Positions 1 through 5,279 of a stretch of 9,452 nucleotides of DNA are shown one piece after another. The notes under the pieces were generated by a model, which was not told where the DNA came from, searched no databases, and was given only the letters and a program-made list of their open reading frames with translations. The stretch spans positions 1-9,452 of the forward strand of contig CALIEL010000325.1 of the NCBI GenBank assembly GCA_938022235.1, read 5' to 3'. The stretch comes from Oribacterium parvum. GTDB taxonomy: Bacteria > Bacillota > Clostridia > Lachnospirales > Lachnospiraceae. The translations under genes were made by a program, and so were the position numbers. The stretch's first letter is position 1. Each line of letters begins with the position of its first letter.

Positions 1-1
1 G

Positions 2-88
2 GGCGAAGATTCAATTGTTGATACGCAGAGTATTAAGAGTGATATTAAGGATCTTGTTAAAGAGAAATTTAACGATGATACAAGATAA
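2..88 (+). CDS. C-terminal end of an unidentified gene (5' end outside window)
   Basis: An open frame enters from the left edge and reads 28 codons to a TAA at 86-88. The tail is charged and hydrophilic, rich in Lys and Asp, with the segment SDIKDLVKEKF near the end, which would suit an amphipathic C-terminal helix. Nothing in these residues identifies a family. No clear terminator follows. The next gene starts about 200 bases downstream and has its own candidate promoter. The frame could be chance, because only 87 bases are visible, but its amino-acid make-up looks coding. Confidence 0.5.
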   Translation, partial: GEDSIVDTQSIKSDIKDLVKEKFNDDTR

Positions 89-165
89 ATGATGGAGGGT
101 TTTGTGCATTGAGGATAGTTTTTTCTTAGATCAATATAATATTCATACACTTTGTCCATAAACTT

Positions 166-174
166 TGTTATACT
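166..174 (+). promoter_or_regulatory. Candidate extended -10 promoter for the superoxide dismutase
   Basis: TGTTATACT is an extended -10 (TG-N-TATACT, hexamer 169-174). The -35 position at 146-151 (TACACT) matches poorly, as is common when an extended -10 is present. Transcription would start near 181 and give a leader of about 110 bases. The same nonamer appears on the minus strand upstream of the TM-CsbD gene at 1836-1828. Assignment is by eye only. Confidence 0.4.
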
Positions 175-293
175 AGAATCATAAATTAGTTTTTTCATAC
201 CATAGTAATAGCCAAGGAGAAATAGAGCTTGACTTAAATCTACAGTATGAGAAAAAGAACACTTGAGTGATTGAGACATCTAAAGGAGGATTT

Positions 294-914
294 ATGTTTG
301 AACAGGTAAAATTAGACTATGCTTTTGATGCTTTGGAGCCCCACATTGATACATTAACTATGGAGACTCATTATGGAAAACACCATGCAGCATATACGAA
401 GAACTTTAATGAAGCAGTGGATAAAGCAGGTCTTAGCAATAAATCCGTAGAGGACATTCTATCTTCTCTATCCTCTGTATCTGATGAAGCCTTAAGAAAC
501 ACTTTACAGAACAATGGTGGCGGGTATTACAATCATAATTTGTATTTTTCTATTTTGAGCCCTAAGAAAGATACAAAGCCCAGTCCGGCGTTGGAAGAAG
601 CTATTAAGAGAGATTTCGGTTCTCTTGATAAGCTGATAGAGACTTTGCAGAATCTTGCTTTAGGACAGTTTGGATCAGGCTGGGCATTCCTTTCCGTAGA
701 TAAGGAAGGAAAGCTATATGCCACCAAGGCAGCAAATCAGAATAATCCCTTTATGGAAGAGGGAAAGCATACCCCAATATTAGCTTTAGATGTATGGGAA
801 CATGCCTATTATCTAAAGTATAAGAATTTGAGAGGAGATTATGTAAAGAATTTCTTTGAAGTTTTGGATTGGGAGAAGGTAAGCAAAAATTACGAAAATA
901 GCAGAGCCGAGTAA
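294..914 (+). CDS. sodA: Superoxide dismutase, Mn-type (Fe/Mn family)
   Basis: It converts superoxide to oxygen and hydrogen peroxide, and is presumably cytoplasmic because no signal peptide is seen. The product is 206 aa, the usual length. The four metal ligands are visible: His26, His81 (in GGGYYNH), Asp166 and His170 (in DVWEHAYY). His30 and Tyr34 of the active-site funnel are also present. Two positions that separate manganese from iron enzymes both read as manganese: Gly77 four residues before His81, and Gln149 in AANQNNP. Residue 78 is Tyr where many family members have His. The start is ATG 294, which has AAAGGAGGA just upstream; an in-frame GTG at 267 lies before that site and is less likely. 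The gene is monocistronic, with a terminator at 957-991. Metal preference is inferred from these residues. Confidence 0.95.
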   Translation: MFEQVKLDYAFDALEPHIDTLTMETHYGKHHAAYTKNFNEAVDKAGLSNKSVEDILSSLSSVSDEALRNTLQNNGGGYYNHNLYFSILSPKKDTKPSPALEEAIKRDFGSLDKLIETLQNLALGQFGSGWAFLSVDKEGKLYATKAANQNNPFMEEGKHTPILALDVWEHAYYLKYKNLRGDYVKNFFEVLDWEKVSKNYENSRAE

Positions 915-956
915 ATCAGGCATTCTCCTTTGAGATGTAGCTCTAAGCCCTTTTTG

Positions 957-991
957 AAAGACGATAGAACTTTAACTCTATCGTCTTTTTT
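957..991 (+). terminator. Intrinsic terminator of the superoxide dismutase
   Basis: A perfect 12-bp stem (AAAGACGATAGA at 957-968 with its complement at 977-988) encloses an 8-base loop and runs into a T tract at 986-991. It sits 42 bases after the sodA stop codon. Confidence 0.9.
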
Positions 992-1064
992 GTAGTTAAA
1001 AAAGGAAGAAAACAATCCGGAGAACAGGGAGCGATTACTTCTGTTCAAGTCTCCCTTTGGGCAA

Positions 1065-1103
1065 TAAAAAAGTCTTCTATGATTTGTTTTTATCATAGAA
1101 GAC
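1065..1103 (-). terminator. Intrinsic terminator for the minus-strand CsbD genes
   Basis: A perfect 12-bp stem (GTCTTCTATGAT at 1072-1083 with its complement at 1092-1103) has an 8-base loop. The A run at 1066-1071 becomes a U tract when read on the minus strand, so it ends the transcript of the leftward CsbD genes. The 73 bases between this and the sodA terminator hold nothing recognisable. Confidence 0.85.
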
Positions 1104-1175
1104 CTTTAATTCTTAACAAGTGATGCAGGCGAAGCCTGAGACATATTGTTTAAATTTATTGAATATCTATCCGGG

Positions 1176-1379
1176 CTACTTCTGGTCTTTGTTTACAACA
1201 TTTTTGACACCTTCAATGGTTCCGTCAATGGCATCTTTAACATCTTCAGCAACTTCTTTTATTTTAGAGGTTACCTTTTCAGCAGCACCTTCTTTTTCTA
1301 TTTTTTTGTCGCCGCTTACTTTACCTAAACCTTCTTTTAATGCGCCTTTTGCTTGATCAATTTTATCTTCTAATGACAT
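1176..1379 (-). CDS. Small CsbD-family stress protein
   Basis: A 67-aa, highly charged, Lys/Glu-rich soluble protein resembling the CsbD family (general stress proteins of unknown mechanism). The N-terminal block, DQAKGALKEGLGKVSGDKK, is the typical CsbD start with regularly spaced Gly, Lys and Leu. The C-terminal half is a run of amphipathic helix ending in DAIDGTIEGVKNVV. No signal peptide or membrane segment is seen. An AAAGGAG site seven bases before ATG 1379 sets the start. It lies 23 bases downstream of the related TM-containing gene, is probably co-transcribed with it, and ends before the minus-strand terminator. The two genes look like tandem paralogues. Family membership is fairly certain; the function is not. 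Confidence 0.8.
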   Translation of the reverse strand: MSLEDKIDQAKGALKEGLGKVSGDKKIEKEGAAEKVTSKIKEVAEDVKDAIDGTIEGVKNVVNKDQK

Positions 1380-1402
1380 AGTTATTTCTCCTTTCGAATT
1401 AT

Positions 1403-1756
1403 TTATTCAAATTCATCATCCACAGTGTTTTTAACACCGTCAACTGCTCCGTCTATAGCGTGTTTAACATTTCTAGCAACGCCACGCACTTTAGCAAATA
1501 CTTTTTTAGTCGCTCCTCTTGTTTGGAGTCTTTTGTTACCGATTCCTTTTCCGATACCTTCTTCTAATGTTCCCACAGCCTGATCGATTTTTAATTCCAT
1601 TTTATGGAAAAAAACAAAGAAGACTGAAACAACAACTAATGCAGATATAATAGAAGATATCAATGAAATTACAGCTATATTCTTGCTACTAATTCCTTTA
1701 TCTACTCCCTCCTTTAATGTTGTTATAGCTTGGTCAATTTTTTCTTCTATTGACAT
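1403..1756 (-). CDS. CsbD-like protein with an internal transmembrane helix and duplicated N-terminus
   Basis: A 117-aa protein in three parts. Residues 1-27 repeat the CsbD-like N-terminus (IEEKIDQAITTLKEGVDKGI). Residues 28-50 form one strongly hydrophobic helix of Ile, Val, Ser and Phe. Residues 53-117 are a second CsbD-like unit (ELKIDQAVGTLEEGIGKGIGN) ending in HAIDGAVDGVKNTV, which closely parallels the end of the neighbouring 67-aa protein. The start is ATG 1756, preceded by AAGGAGGT; the upstream ATG at 1789 has no ribosome site. There is no ribosome site before internal Met53, so this is one gene. By the loop charges, the C-terminal CsbD unit (very Lys/Arg-rich) is probably cytoplasmic. 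A CsbD unit tethered to the membrane is unusual; the function is unknown. Confidence 0.75.
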   Translation of the reverse strand: MSIEEKIDQAITTLKEGVDKGISSKNIAVISLISSIISALVVVSVFFVFFHKMELKIDQAVGTLEEGIGKGIGNKRLQTRGATKKVFAKVRGVARNVKHAIDGAVDGVKNTVDDEFE

Positions 1757-1827
1757 ATGCACCTCCTTCTTTTGCGTAAATTTCATCAAAAAAGATAAAA
1801 TCTCAAATGTGATTAGTTATATTTGTC

Positions 1828-1836
1828 AGTATAACA
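1828..1836 (-). promoter_or_regulatory. Candidate extended -10 promoter for the CsbD gene pair
   Basis: Read on the minus strand, TGTTATACT (1836-1828) is an extended -10 about 70 bases upstream of the start at 1756. No good -35 is seen. It is identical to the candidate sodA element at 166-174, which may mean shared expression. Transcripts from the upstream glsB-like gene could also read through, since no terminator is seen between them. Confidence 0.35.
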
Positions 1837-1864
1837 TACAAAGAATGTCTATTTTCTGAAAAGA

Positions 1865-2107
1865 TTATGAATATTTTTTACCAAAGAAAAATGATACAAC
1901 GGCAATAACACATACAGCTCCAATGATAGAGGGTACTAATGACATTCCGGCTAGAGTTGGACCCCATGTACCAAACAGTGTTTGACCAACGGAGGAACCT
2001 ATCAAACCTGCCAGGATGTTGGCAATTAGCCCCATTGCTCCACCTTTTCCTGTAATAATTCCTGCAATAAAACCTATAAAGCCTCCTGCAATAATTGACC
2101 AAATCAT
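1865..2107 (-). CDS. GlsB/YeaQ/YmgE-type small membrane protein
   Basis: An 80-aa, almost wholly hydrophobic protein with three predicted membrane helices (about residues 2-18, 28-48 and 52-75) and a short KK-containing C-terminus. The Gly-rich pattern GGFIGFIAGIITGKGG, followed by IANILAGLIGSSVG, is characteristic of the GlsB/YeaQ/YmgE family, once called transglycosylase-associated proteins. These are small membrane proteins often linked to stress, and their biochemical role is unresolved. AAAGGA six bases before ATG 2107 supports the start. It lies upstream of the CsbD pair on the same strand, with a 108-base gap and no clear terminator, so a common stress transcript is possible. I infer no specific reaction. 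Confidence 0.85.
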   Translation of the reverse strand: MIWSIIAGGFIGFIAGIITGKGGAMGLIANILAGLIGSSVGQTLFGTWGPTLAGMSLVPSIIGAVCVIAVVSFFFGKKYS

Positions 2108-2164
2108 ATTTTGTCCTTTCTAGTTATCCTATACATTTGTTCATAAATTCAAAGTATAAGATGC

Positions 2165-2210
2165 TTTTATTCATAACGAGTATCGCTCGCAAAGCGTGCG
2201 ATATCTCGTT
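2165..2210 (+). repeat. Hairpin repeat, copy 1
   Basis: A 46-base element whose core folds as AACGAG-TATCGC / GCGATA-T-CTCGTT (12 pairs with one bulged T), topped by a T-T mismatch and CGC-AAA-GCG. All paired positions are Watson-Crick in this copy. It shares 37 of 46 positions with copy 2 at 2548-2593, in the same orientation. It lies between the glsB-like gene and the thiamine promoter. The remaining bases of the 2108-2337 gap are AT-rich, and I see nothing else firm in them. Confidence 0.8.
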
Positions 2211-2337
2211 GTAGTTATGCATTATTATACAATATTTATGTAAATAATAAAAATAAATTATATTTGATGCTAGATAAAAAATATTTATATATCAAGTTAA
2301 AAAGTGTGCAAGTAAATAGCTGTATCAATGCACAGTA

Positions 2338-2365
2338 TTGACATTTGTTTTAGACAACCTATAAT
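2338..2365 (+). promoter_or_regulatory. Sigma-70-type promoter of the thiamine operon
   Basis: TTGACA (2338-2343) and TATAAT (2360-2365) are both perfect consensus hexamers, 16 bases apart. The start would fall near 2372, just before the riboswitch aptamer. AT-rich sequence upstream could act as an UP element. A promoter this strong fits a design in which the riboswitch does the regulating. Confidence 0.9.
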
Positions 2366-2375
2366 GAAAAATGAA

Positions 2376-2457
2376 CAACGGGGAGCTTGTTGAGAGCTGA
2401 GAGTGGATTGAACAATCCTGACCCATAACCTGATTTGGATAATGCCAACGTAGGGAA
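2376..2457 (+). promoter_or_regulatory. TPP riboswitch aptamer (THI element)
   Basis: The conserved blocks of the thiamine pyrophosphate aptamer appear in order: GGGGAGC (2380-2386), GCTGAGA (2396-2402), a variable P3 hairpin GGATTGAACAATCC, TGACCC (2419-2424), ACCTGAT (2428-2434), and the 3' block GGATAATGCCAACGTAGGGA ending at 2456. It starts just after the promoter and precedes an intrinsic terminator and thiM. Bound TPP is therefore expected to stop transcription and switch off the thiamine salvage genes. Confidence 0.96.
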
Positions 2458-2521
2458 ATAGTCCGCTAAGGGGCAGGTACTTATGATTCTTCATTTTGCA
2501 TCTCATGAGACCATGAATTCT

Positions 2522-2551
2522 ACGCTATCCTTTTTGGGGATGGCGTTTTTT
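2522..2551 (+). terminator. Riboswitch expression-platform terminator
   Basis: The stem ACGCTATCC (2522-2530) pairs with GGATGGCGT (2538-2546), including one T-G wobble, around a 7-base loop, and is followed by a T tract (2546-2551). It lies 65 bases after the aptamer. Its left arm with the preceding T (TACG + TATCC) can also pair with aptamer bases CGTA (2449-2452) and GGATA (2437-2441), a plausible antiterminator. Confidence 0.85.
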
Positions 2552-2593
2552 ATTCTTAACGAGTATCGCTTACGTAGTGTGTGGTATCTCGTC
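2548..2593 (+). repeat. Hairpin repeat, copy 2
   Basis: The second copy of the element at 2165-2210, starting inside the riboswitch terminator's T tract. The fold is AACGAG-TATCGC / GTGGTA-T-CTCGTC with an upper TAC-GTA-GTG helix. Compared with copy 1, one pair changes G-C to A-T, three change to G-T wobbles, and only the basal pair is lost. The wobbles work only in + strand RNA, the strand the operon transcribes. Confidence 0.8.
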
Positions 2594-2608
2594 CCACTTT
2601 ATTCTGCT

Positions 2609-2680
2609 TATATTTCTCTCCTAAAGTGTGTGAGACCTCATATGTCAGGAAATAGGAGGTCTTGCCTATCAGGAGATATA
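2609..2680 (+). other. Structured leader between riboswitch and thiM
   Basis: After the hairpin repeat, 144 bases remain before thiM. They contain a perfect 7-bp inverted repeat (AGACCTC 2633-2639 with GAGGTCT 2656-2662) nested inside a possible outer pairing of TCTCCT (2617-2622) with AGGAGA (2671-2676). No T tract follows, so it is not a terminator. It is much longer than a thiM leader needs; its role is unknown. Confidence 0.4.
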
Positions 2681-2737
2681 AAGTCTCGTCCATTAATAAG
2701 CCGGCAAAGAAGTTTACAGAAAGAAAGGAGCTAAAAA

Positions 2738-3556
2738 GTGAAGGAATGTTTGGAAAATGTCAGAAGGAAAGCCCCATTGGTACATAACATTACAAATTAT
2801 GTAACGGTAAATGATGTGGCAAATGTAATTCTGGCCATAGGTGCCAGTCCGATTATGGCGGATGATAGGGAAGAGGTGGAAGAGATTACCTCCTTATGCG
2901 GGGGGCTAAATATCAATATCGGAACCCTGAACCAAAGAACTATAGAGGCCATGCATTTGGCAGGAAAGAAAGCCAACGCTCTTCAACATAAAATTCTCTT
3001 GGATCCTGTGGGAGCCGGAGCTTCCGCCCTTAGGACGAAAACGGCTCTTTCTTTAATGGAGGAAGTGCATTTTGATGTGATTCGGGGAAATATCTCCGAA
3101 GTGAAAGCTTTGGCATTGGGAAGCCAATCCACAAAGGGCGTGGATGCGGATGCTGCAGATGTGGTGAGAGAGGATAATCTTCAAAAGATGCTATCCTTTG
3201 CGAAAAAATATGCACAAAGTTTCGGTACTATCATTGCCATTACAGGCGCTATCGACCTGGTGACAGATGGGGAGAGGGCTTATGTTATTCGGAATGGGTG
3301 CCAAGAAATGAGCAGGATTACCGGTACAGGCTGTCAGCTTTCCGGCCTGATTACCGCATTTTTAGTGGCTAATCCGGACAAGGCCTTGGAAGCGGTTGCC
3401 GCAGCCACCTGTACCATGGGGCTCGCCGGAGAAATCGGGAAAGCTCATTTGCAGGAAGGAGAAGGAAATGCCGGCTATCGGAACCGCATTATAGACGCCA
3501 TTAGCCTTATGACAGGGGAAGAGCTGGAAAAAGGAGCAAAGTATGAAATTCGATAA
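2738..3556 (+). CDS. thiM: Hydroxyethylthiazole kinase ThiM
   Basis: It phosphorylates 4-methyl-5-(2-hydroxyethyl)thiazole with ATP, giving the thiazole half for thiamine phosphate synthesis in the salvage route. The 272-aa length is normal. The N-terminal block PLVHNITNYVTVNDVANVILAIGASPIMADD is the ThiM signature, and ILLDPVGAGAS and GNISEVKAL follow as usual. The C-terminal ITGTGCQLSG carries the anion-hole GTGC and the conserved Cys of the ribokinase-like fold. The start is GTG 2738, set by AAAGGAG seven bases upstream. Its 3' end overlaps thiE by 14 bases, indicating translational coupling. It is the first gene after the TPP riboswitch and should be repressed when TPP is plentiful. Confidence 0.97.
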   Translation: MKECLENVRRKAPLVHNITNYVTVNDVANVILAIGASPIMADDREEVEEITSLCGGLNINIGTLNQRTIEAMHLAGKKANALQHKILLDPVGAGASALRTKTALSLMEEVHFDVIRGNISEVKALALGSQSTKGVDADAADVVREDNLQKMLSFAKKYAQSFGTIIAITGAIDLVTDGERAYVIRNGCQEMSRITGTGCQLSGLITAFLVANPDKALEAVAAATCTMGLAGEIGKAHLQEGEGNAGYRNRIIDAISLMTGEELEKGAKYEIR

Positions 3557-4205
3557 AGACTCCCTCTTGCTGTATGCGGTGACGGACCGACATTGGCTTA
3601 AGGGAAGAAGCTTAAAAGAAGATGTGGAGTCTGCCCTTAAGGGTGGCGCAAGCTTTGTCCAATTACGGGAAAAGGAAGACATGGCTCTAGACCATGATGC
3701 CTATCTTCAGGAAGCCTTGGAAATAGGAAAGCTTTGCAGAAGCTATGGAGTTCCCTTTGTTTTGGATGATGAGGTGGAATTGGCTATAGAAGCGGATGCG
3801 GACGGTGTTCATGTGGGTCAGAAGGACATGGAAGCGGGAAGGGTTCGGGAAAAGCTGGTAGAAGAGAAAATCCTGGGGGTATCGGTACAGACCGTGGAGG
3901 AAGCCATTCTTGCCAAGGAAAGAGGGGCAGACTATCTGGGAGTGGGGGCAGTGTTCCCCACAGGATCCAAAAAAGATGCGGTGGATGTGAGTTTGGAAAC
4001 TCTAAAAGCGATTTGTGAGGCGGTGGACCTTCCGGTGGTGGCTATCGGCGGCATCAGCAGAGAGAATGTGATGGAATTAAAGGGGAGCGGGATTGCAGGA
4101 ATAGCCGTGATTTCTGCGATTTTTGCAAAGCCGGATATAGAGAAGGCTACAGCGGATTTACGGAAGCAGTGCCTGAAAATGCTATTTCCGGAAAAGGAAG
4201 GATAG
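3543..4205 (+). CDS. thiE: Thiamine-phosphate synthase ThiE
   Basis: It joins HMP pyrophosphate and thiazole phosphate to form thiamine phosphate, releasing pyrophosphate. A 220-aa TIM-barrel protein of normal length. Visible motifs: YAVTDR (11-16), VQLREKE (39-45) with the pyrophosphate-binding Arg/Lys, DGVHVGQKD (87-95) with a Mg-binding Asp, GVGAVFPTGSKKDA, and phosphate-binding VVAIGGI and GIAVISAIF near the end. The substrate loop that usually reads IND reads LDD here (Asp75-Asp76), replacing the conserved Asn with Asp; the Mg-binding Asp76 is kept. ATG 3543 has AAAGGAG six bases upstream inside thiM. It is followed by a 127-base spacer with a 27-base tandem repeat. Confidence 0.96.
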   Translation: MKFDKDSLLLYAVTDRHWLKGRSLKEDVESALKGGASFVQLREKEDMALDHDAYLQEALEIGKLCRSYGVPFVLDDEVELAIEADADGVHVGQKDMEAGRVREKLVEEKILGVSVQTVEEAILAKERGADYLGVGAVFPTGSKKDAVDVSLETLKAICEAVDLPVVAIGGISRENVMELKGSGIAGIAVISAIFAKPDIEKATADLRKQCLKMLFPEKEG

Positions 4206-4239
4206 GAGATTAAAGCTTCCCGTTGGCAGGAAGAAAGTT

Positions 4240-4293
4240 AGAGCATCAAATAATCAGGAAATAGCCAGAGCATCAAATAATCAGAAAAAAGCC
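4240..4293 (+). repeat. 27-base tandem repeat between thiE and thiD
   Basis: Two adjacent 27-base units (4240-4266 and 4267-4293) differ at only two positions; each begins AGAGCATCAAATAATCAG. A third, broken unit starts at 4294 (GGAGCAGAAAAG) and can form a short hairpin with TGCTC (4306-4310). There is no T tract, so it is not a terminator. The unit length is a multiple of three, but no reading frame here links it to either gene. Confidence 0.9.
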
Positions 4294-4332
4294 GGAGCAG
4301 AAAAGTGCTCTTAAAAGAAAGAAGGTAGGCAA

Positions 4333-5121
4333 ATGAGAACAGCATTAAGTATTGCGGGAAGTGATTCCAGTGGTGGTGCCGGTATACAGGCAGATATCAA
4401 AACTATGACCATGAACGGCGTTTACGCCATGACCGCCATTACTGCCTTAACGGCACAGAACACCTGCGGTGTGAGAGGAATTGTAGAAATAAGTCCGGAT
4501 TTTCTGGGGCAGCAGTTGGATGCTGTCTTTGAAGACATTTTTCCGGATGCGGTAAAGATTGGAATGGTCTCCTCAACGGCACTGATTGAGGTAATCGCGG
4601 AAAAACTGAAATTCTATGGGGCAAAGAATATTGTTGTGGATCCGGTGATGGTGGCAACCAGCGGTGCGCGTCTTATAGAGGATGAGGCTCTTGATGCCTT
4701 AAAAAGAAAGCTTCTTCCTTTGGCAACGGTTATTACTCCAAATATTCCGGAGGCGGAAATCCTGACGGATACCGGGATTAAAGATGCAGATGCGATGGTG
4801 CAGGCCGCTTGCAGCCTTTCAGAAAAATACGGATGTTCTGCGCTGGTAAAGGGAGGGCACAGCATTAATGATGCCAATGATGTGTTGTTTAAGGCAGGGG
4901 AAAAAAAAGAAATCTGGTTTGAAGGGAAGAGAATCCAAAATCCCAATACCCATGGTACCGGTTGCACCCTGTCCAGCGCCATTGCTTCCAATCTTGCCAA
5001 GGGAATGGAATTGGAAGAGGCTATAGAGAAGGCTAAGGCCTATCTTTCCGCTGCGTTGGCGGCTATGCTGAATTTAGGGAAGGGTTCAGGTCCCTTGGCC
5101 CATAATTTCAAAATTTTATAG
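4333..5121 (+). CDS. thiD: HMP / HMP-phosphate kinase ThiD
   Basis: It phosphorylates 4-amino-5-hydroxymethyl-2-methylpyrimidine and then its monophosphate, giving HMP-PP for ThiE. A 262-aa protein of the ribokinase fold and normal length. Visible: the N-terminal IAGSDSSGGAGIQADIKT with the pyrimidine site, VVDPVMVATSG, TPNIPEAE, and the catalytic anion-hole motif THGTGCTLSSAIAS with the family Cys. ATG 4333 follows AGAAGGTAGG. It stands alone between two unusually repeat-rich spacers (127 bases before, 158 after) but on the same strand as the rest of the operon. It might act on pyridoxal as well, as some ThiD-type kinases do, but the context favours HMP. Confidence 0.96.
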   Translation: MRTALSIAGSDSSGGAGIQADIKTMTMNGVYAMTAITALTAQNTCGVRGIVEISPDFLGQQLDAVFEDIFPDAVKIGMVSSTALIEVIAEKLKFYGAKNIVVDPVMVATSGARLIEDEALDALKRKLLPLATVITPNIPEAEILTDTGIKDADAMVQAACSLSEKYGCSALVKGGHSINDANDVLFKAGEKKEIWFEGKRIQNPNTHGTGCTLSSAIASNLAKGMELEEAIEKAKAYLSAALAAMLNLGKGSGPLAHNFKIL

Positions 5122-5166
5122 AGGAGCTTGGGGATTTCACTATGGAGTGGGTATCCGGCTTTCGCT

Positions 5167-5250
5167 GATATTTTCAGAAAGAAATTTTCAGAAAGGTATT
5201 TTTAAAACAGTATTTTTAGAACAATATTTTCAGAATGATATTTCAAGTGA
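5167..5250 (+). repeat. Six degenerate 14-base tandem repeats
   Basis: Six units with an exact 14-base period fill 5167-5250. They begin GATATTTTCAGAAA, GAAATTTTCAGAAA, GGTATTTTTAAAAC, AGTATTTTTAGAAC, AATATTTTCAGAAT and GATATTTCAAGTGA. The approximate consensus is RRTATTTTCAGAAN. They lie between thiD and the methyltransferase ribosome site. No spacers separate the units, so this is not a CRISPR. Confidence 0.85.
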
Positions 5251-5279
5251 AATGTAAAAATGAAAAGGAGAGTATAGAA

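Noticed and set aside
267..293. GTG at 267 as the sodA start
   Set aside because: The ribosome site AAAGGAGGA lies downstream of this codon, next to ATG 294. The shorter form also aligns with known dismutase numbering.
992..1064. Possible small RNA or hairpin (GGGAG...CTCCC) between the convergent terminators
   Set aside because: The stem is only five bases with a long loop, and no promoter or terminator of its own is seen.
1120..1356. + strand ORFs at 1120-1356 and 1146-1328
   Set aside because: They are antisense shadows of the 67-aa CsbD gene, which has a good ribosome site and a family match.
2305..2334. TGTGCA...TGCACA inverted repeat just upstream of the thiamine promoter
   Set aside because: Only six bases per arm around an 18-base loop in AT-rich DNA, so chance is likely. 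An operator cannot be supported.
2483..2734. 83-codon + strand ORF running from the riboswitch expression platform to 3 bases before thiM
   Set aside because: It reads straight through the terminator, the hairpin repeat and other inverted repeats, and the product has no recognisable pattern. A coupled leader peptide is possible but unsupported.
4614..5000. 128-codon minus-strand ORF inside thiD
   Set aside because: Antisense to a clear ThiD, with no ribosome site or recognisable motif.
5167..5250. CRISPR array
   Set aside because: The units abut directly, are too short and degenerate, and there are no unique spacers or cas genes.
5235..5279. ATG 5235 as the methyltransferase start
   Set aside because: It falls inside the 14-base repeat array and has no ribosome site; ATG 5280 has AAGGAG.
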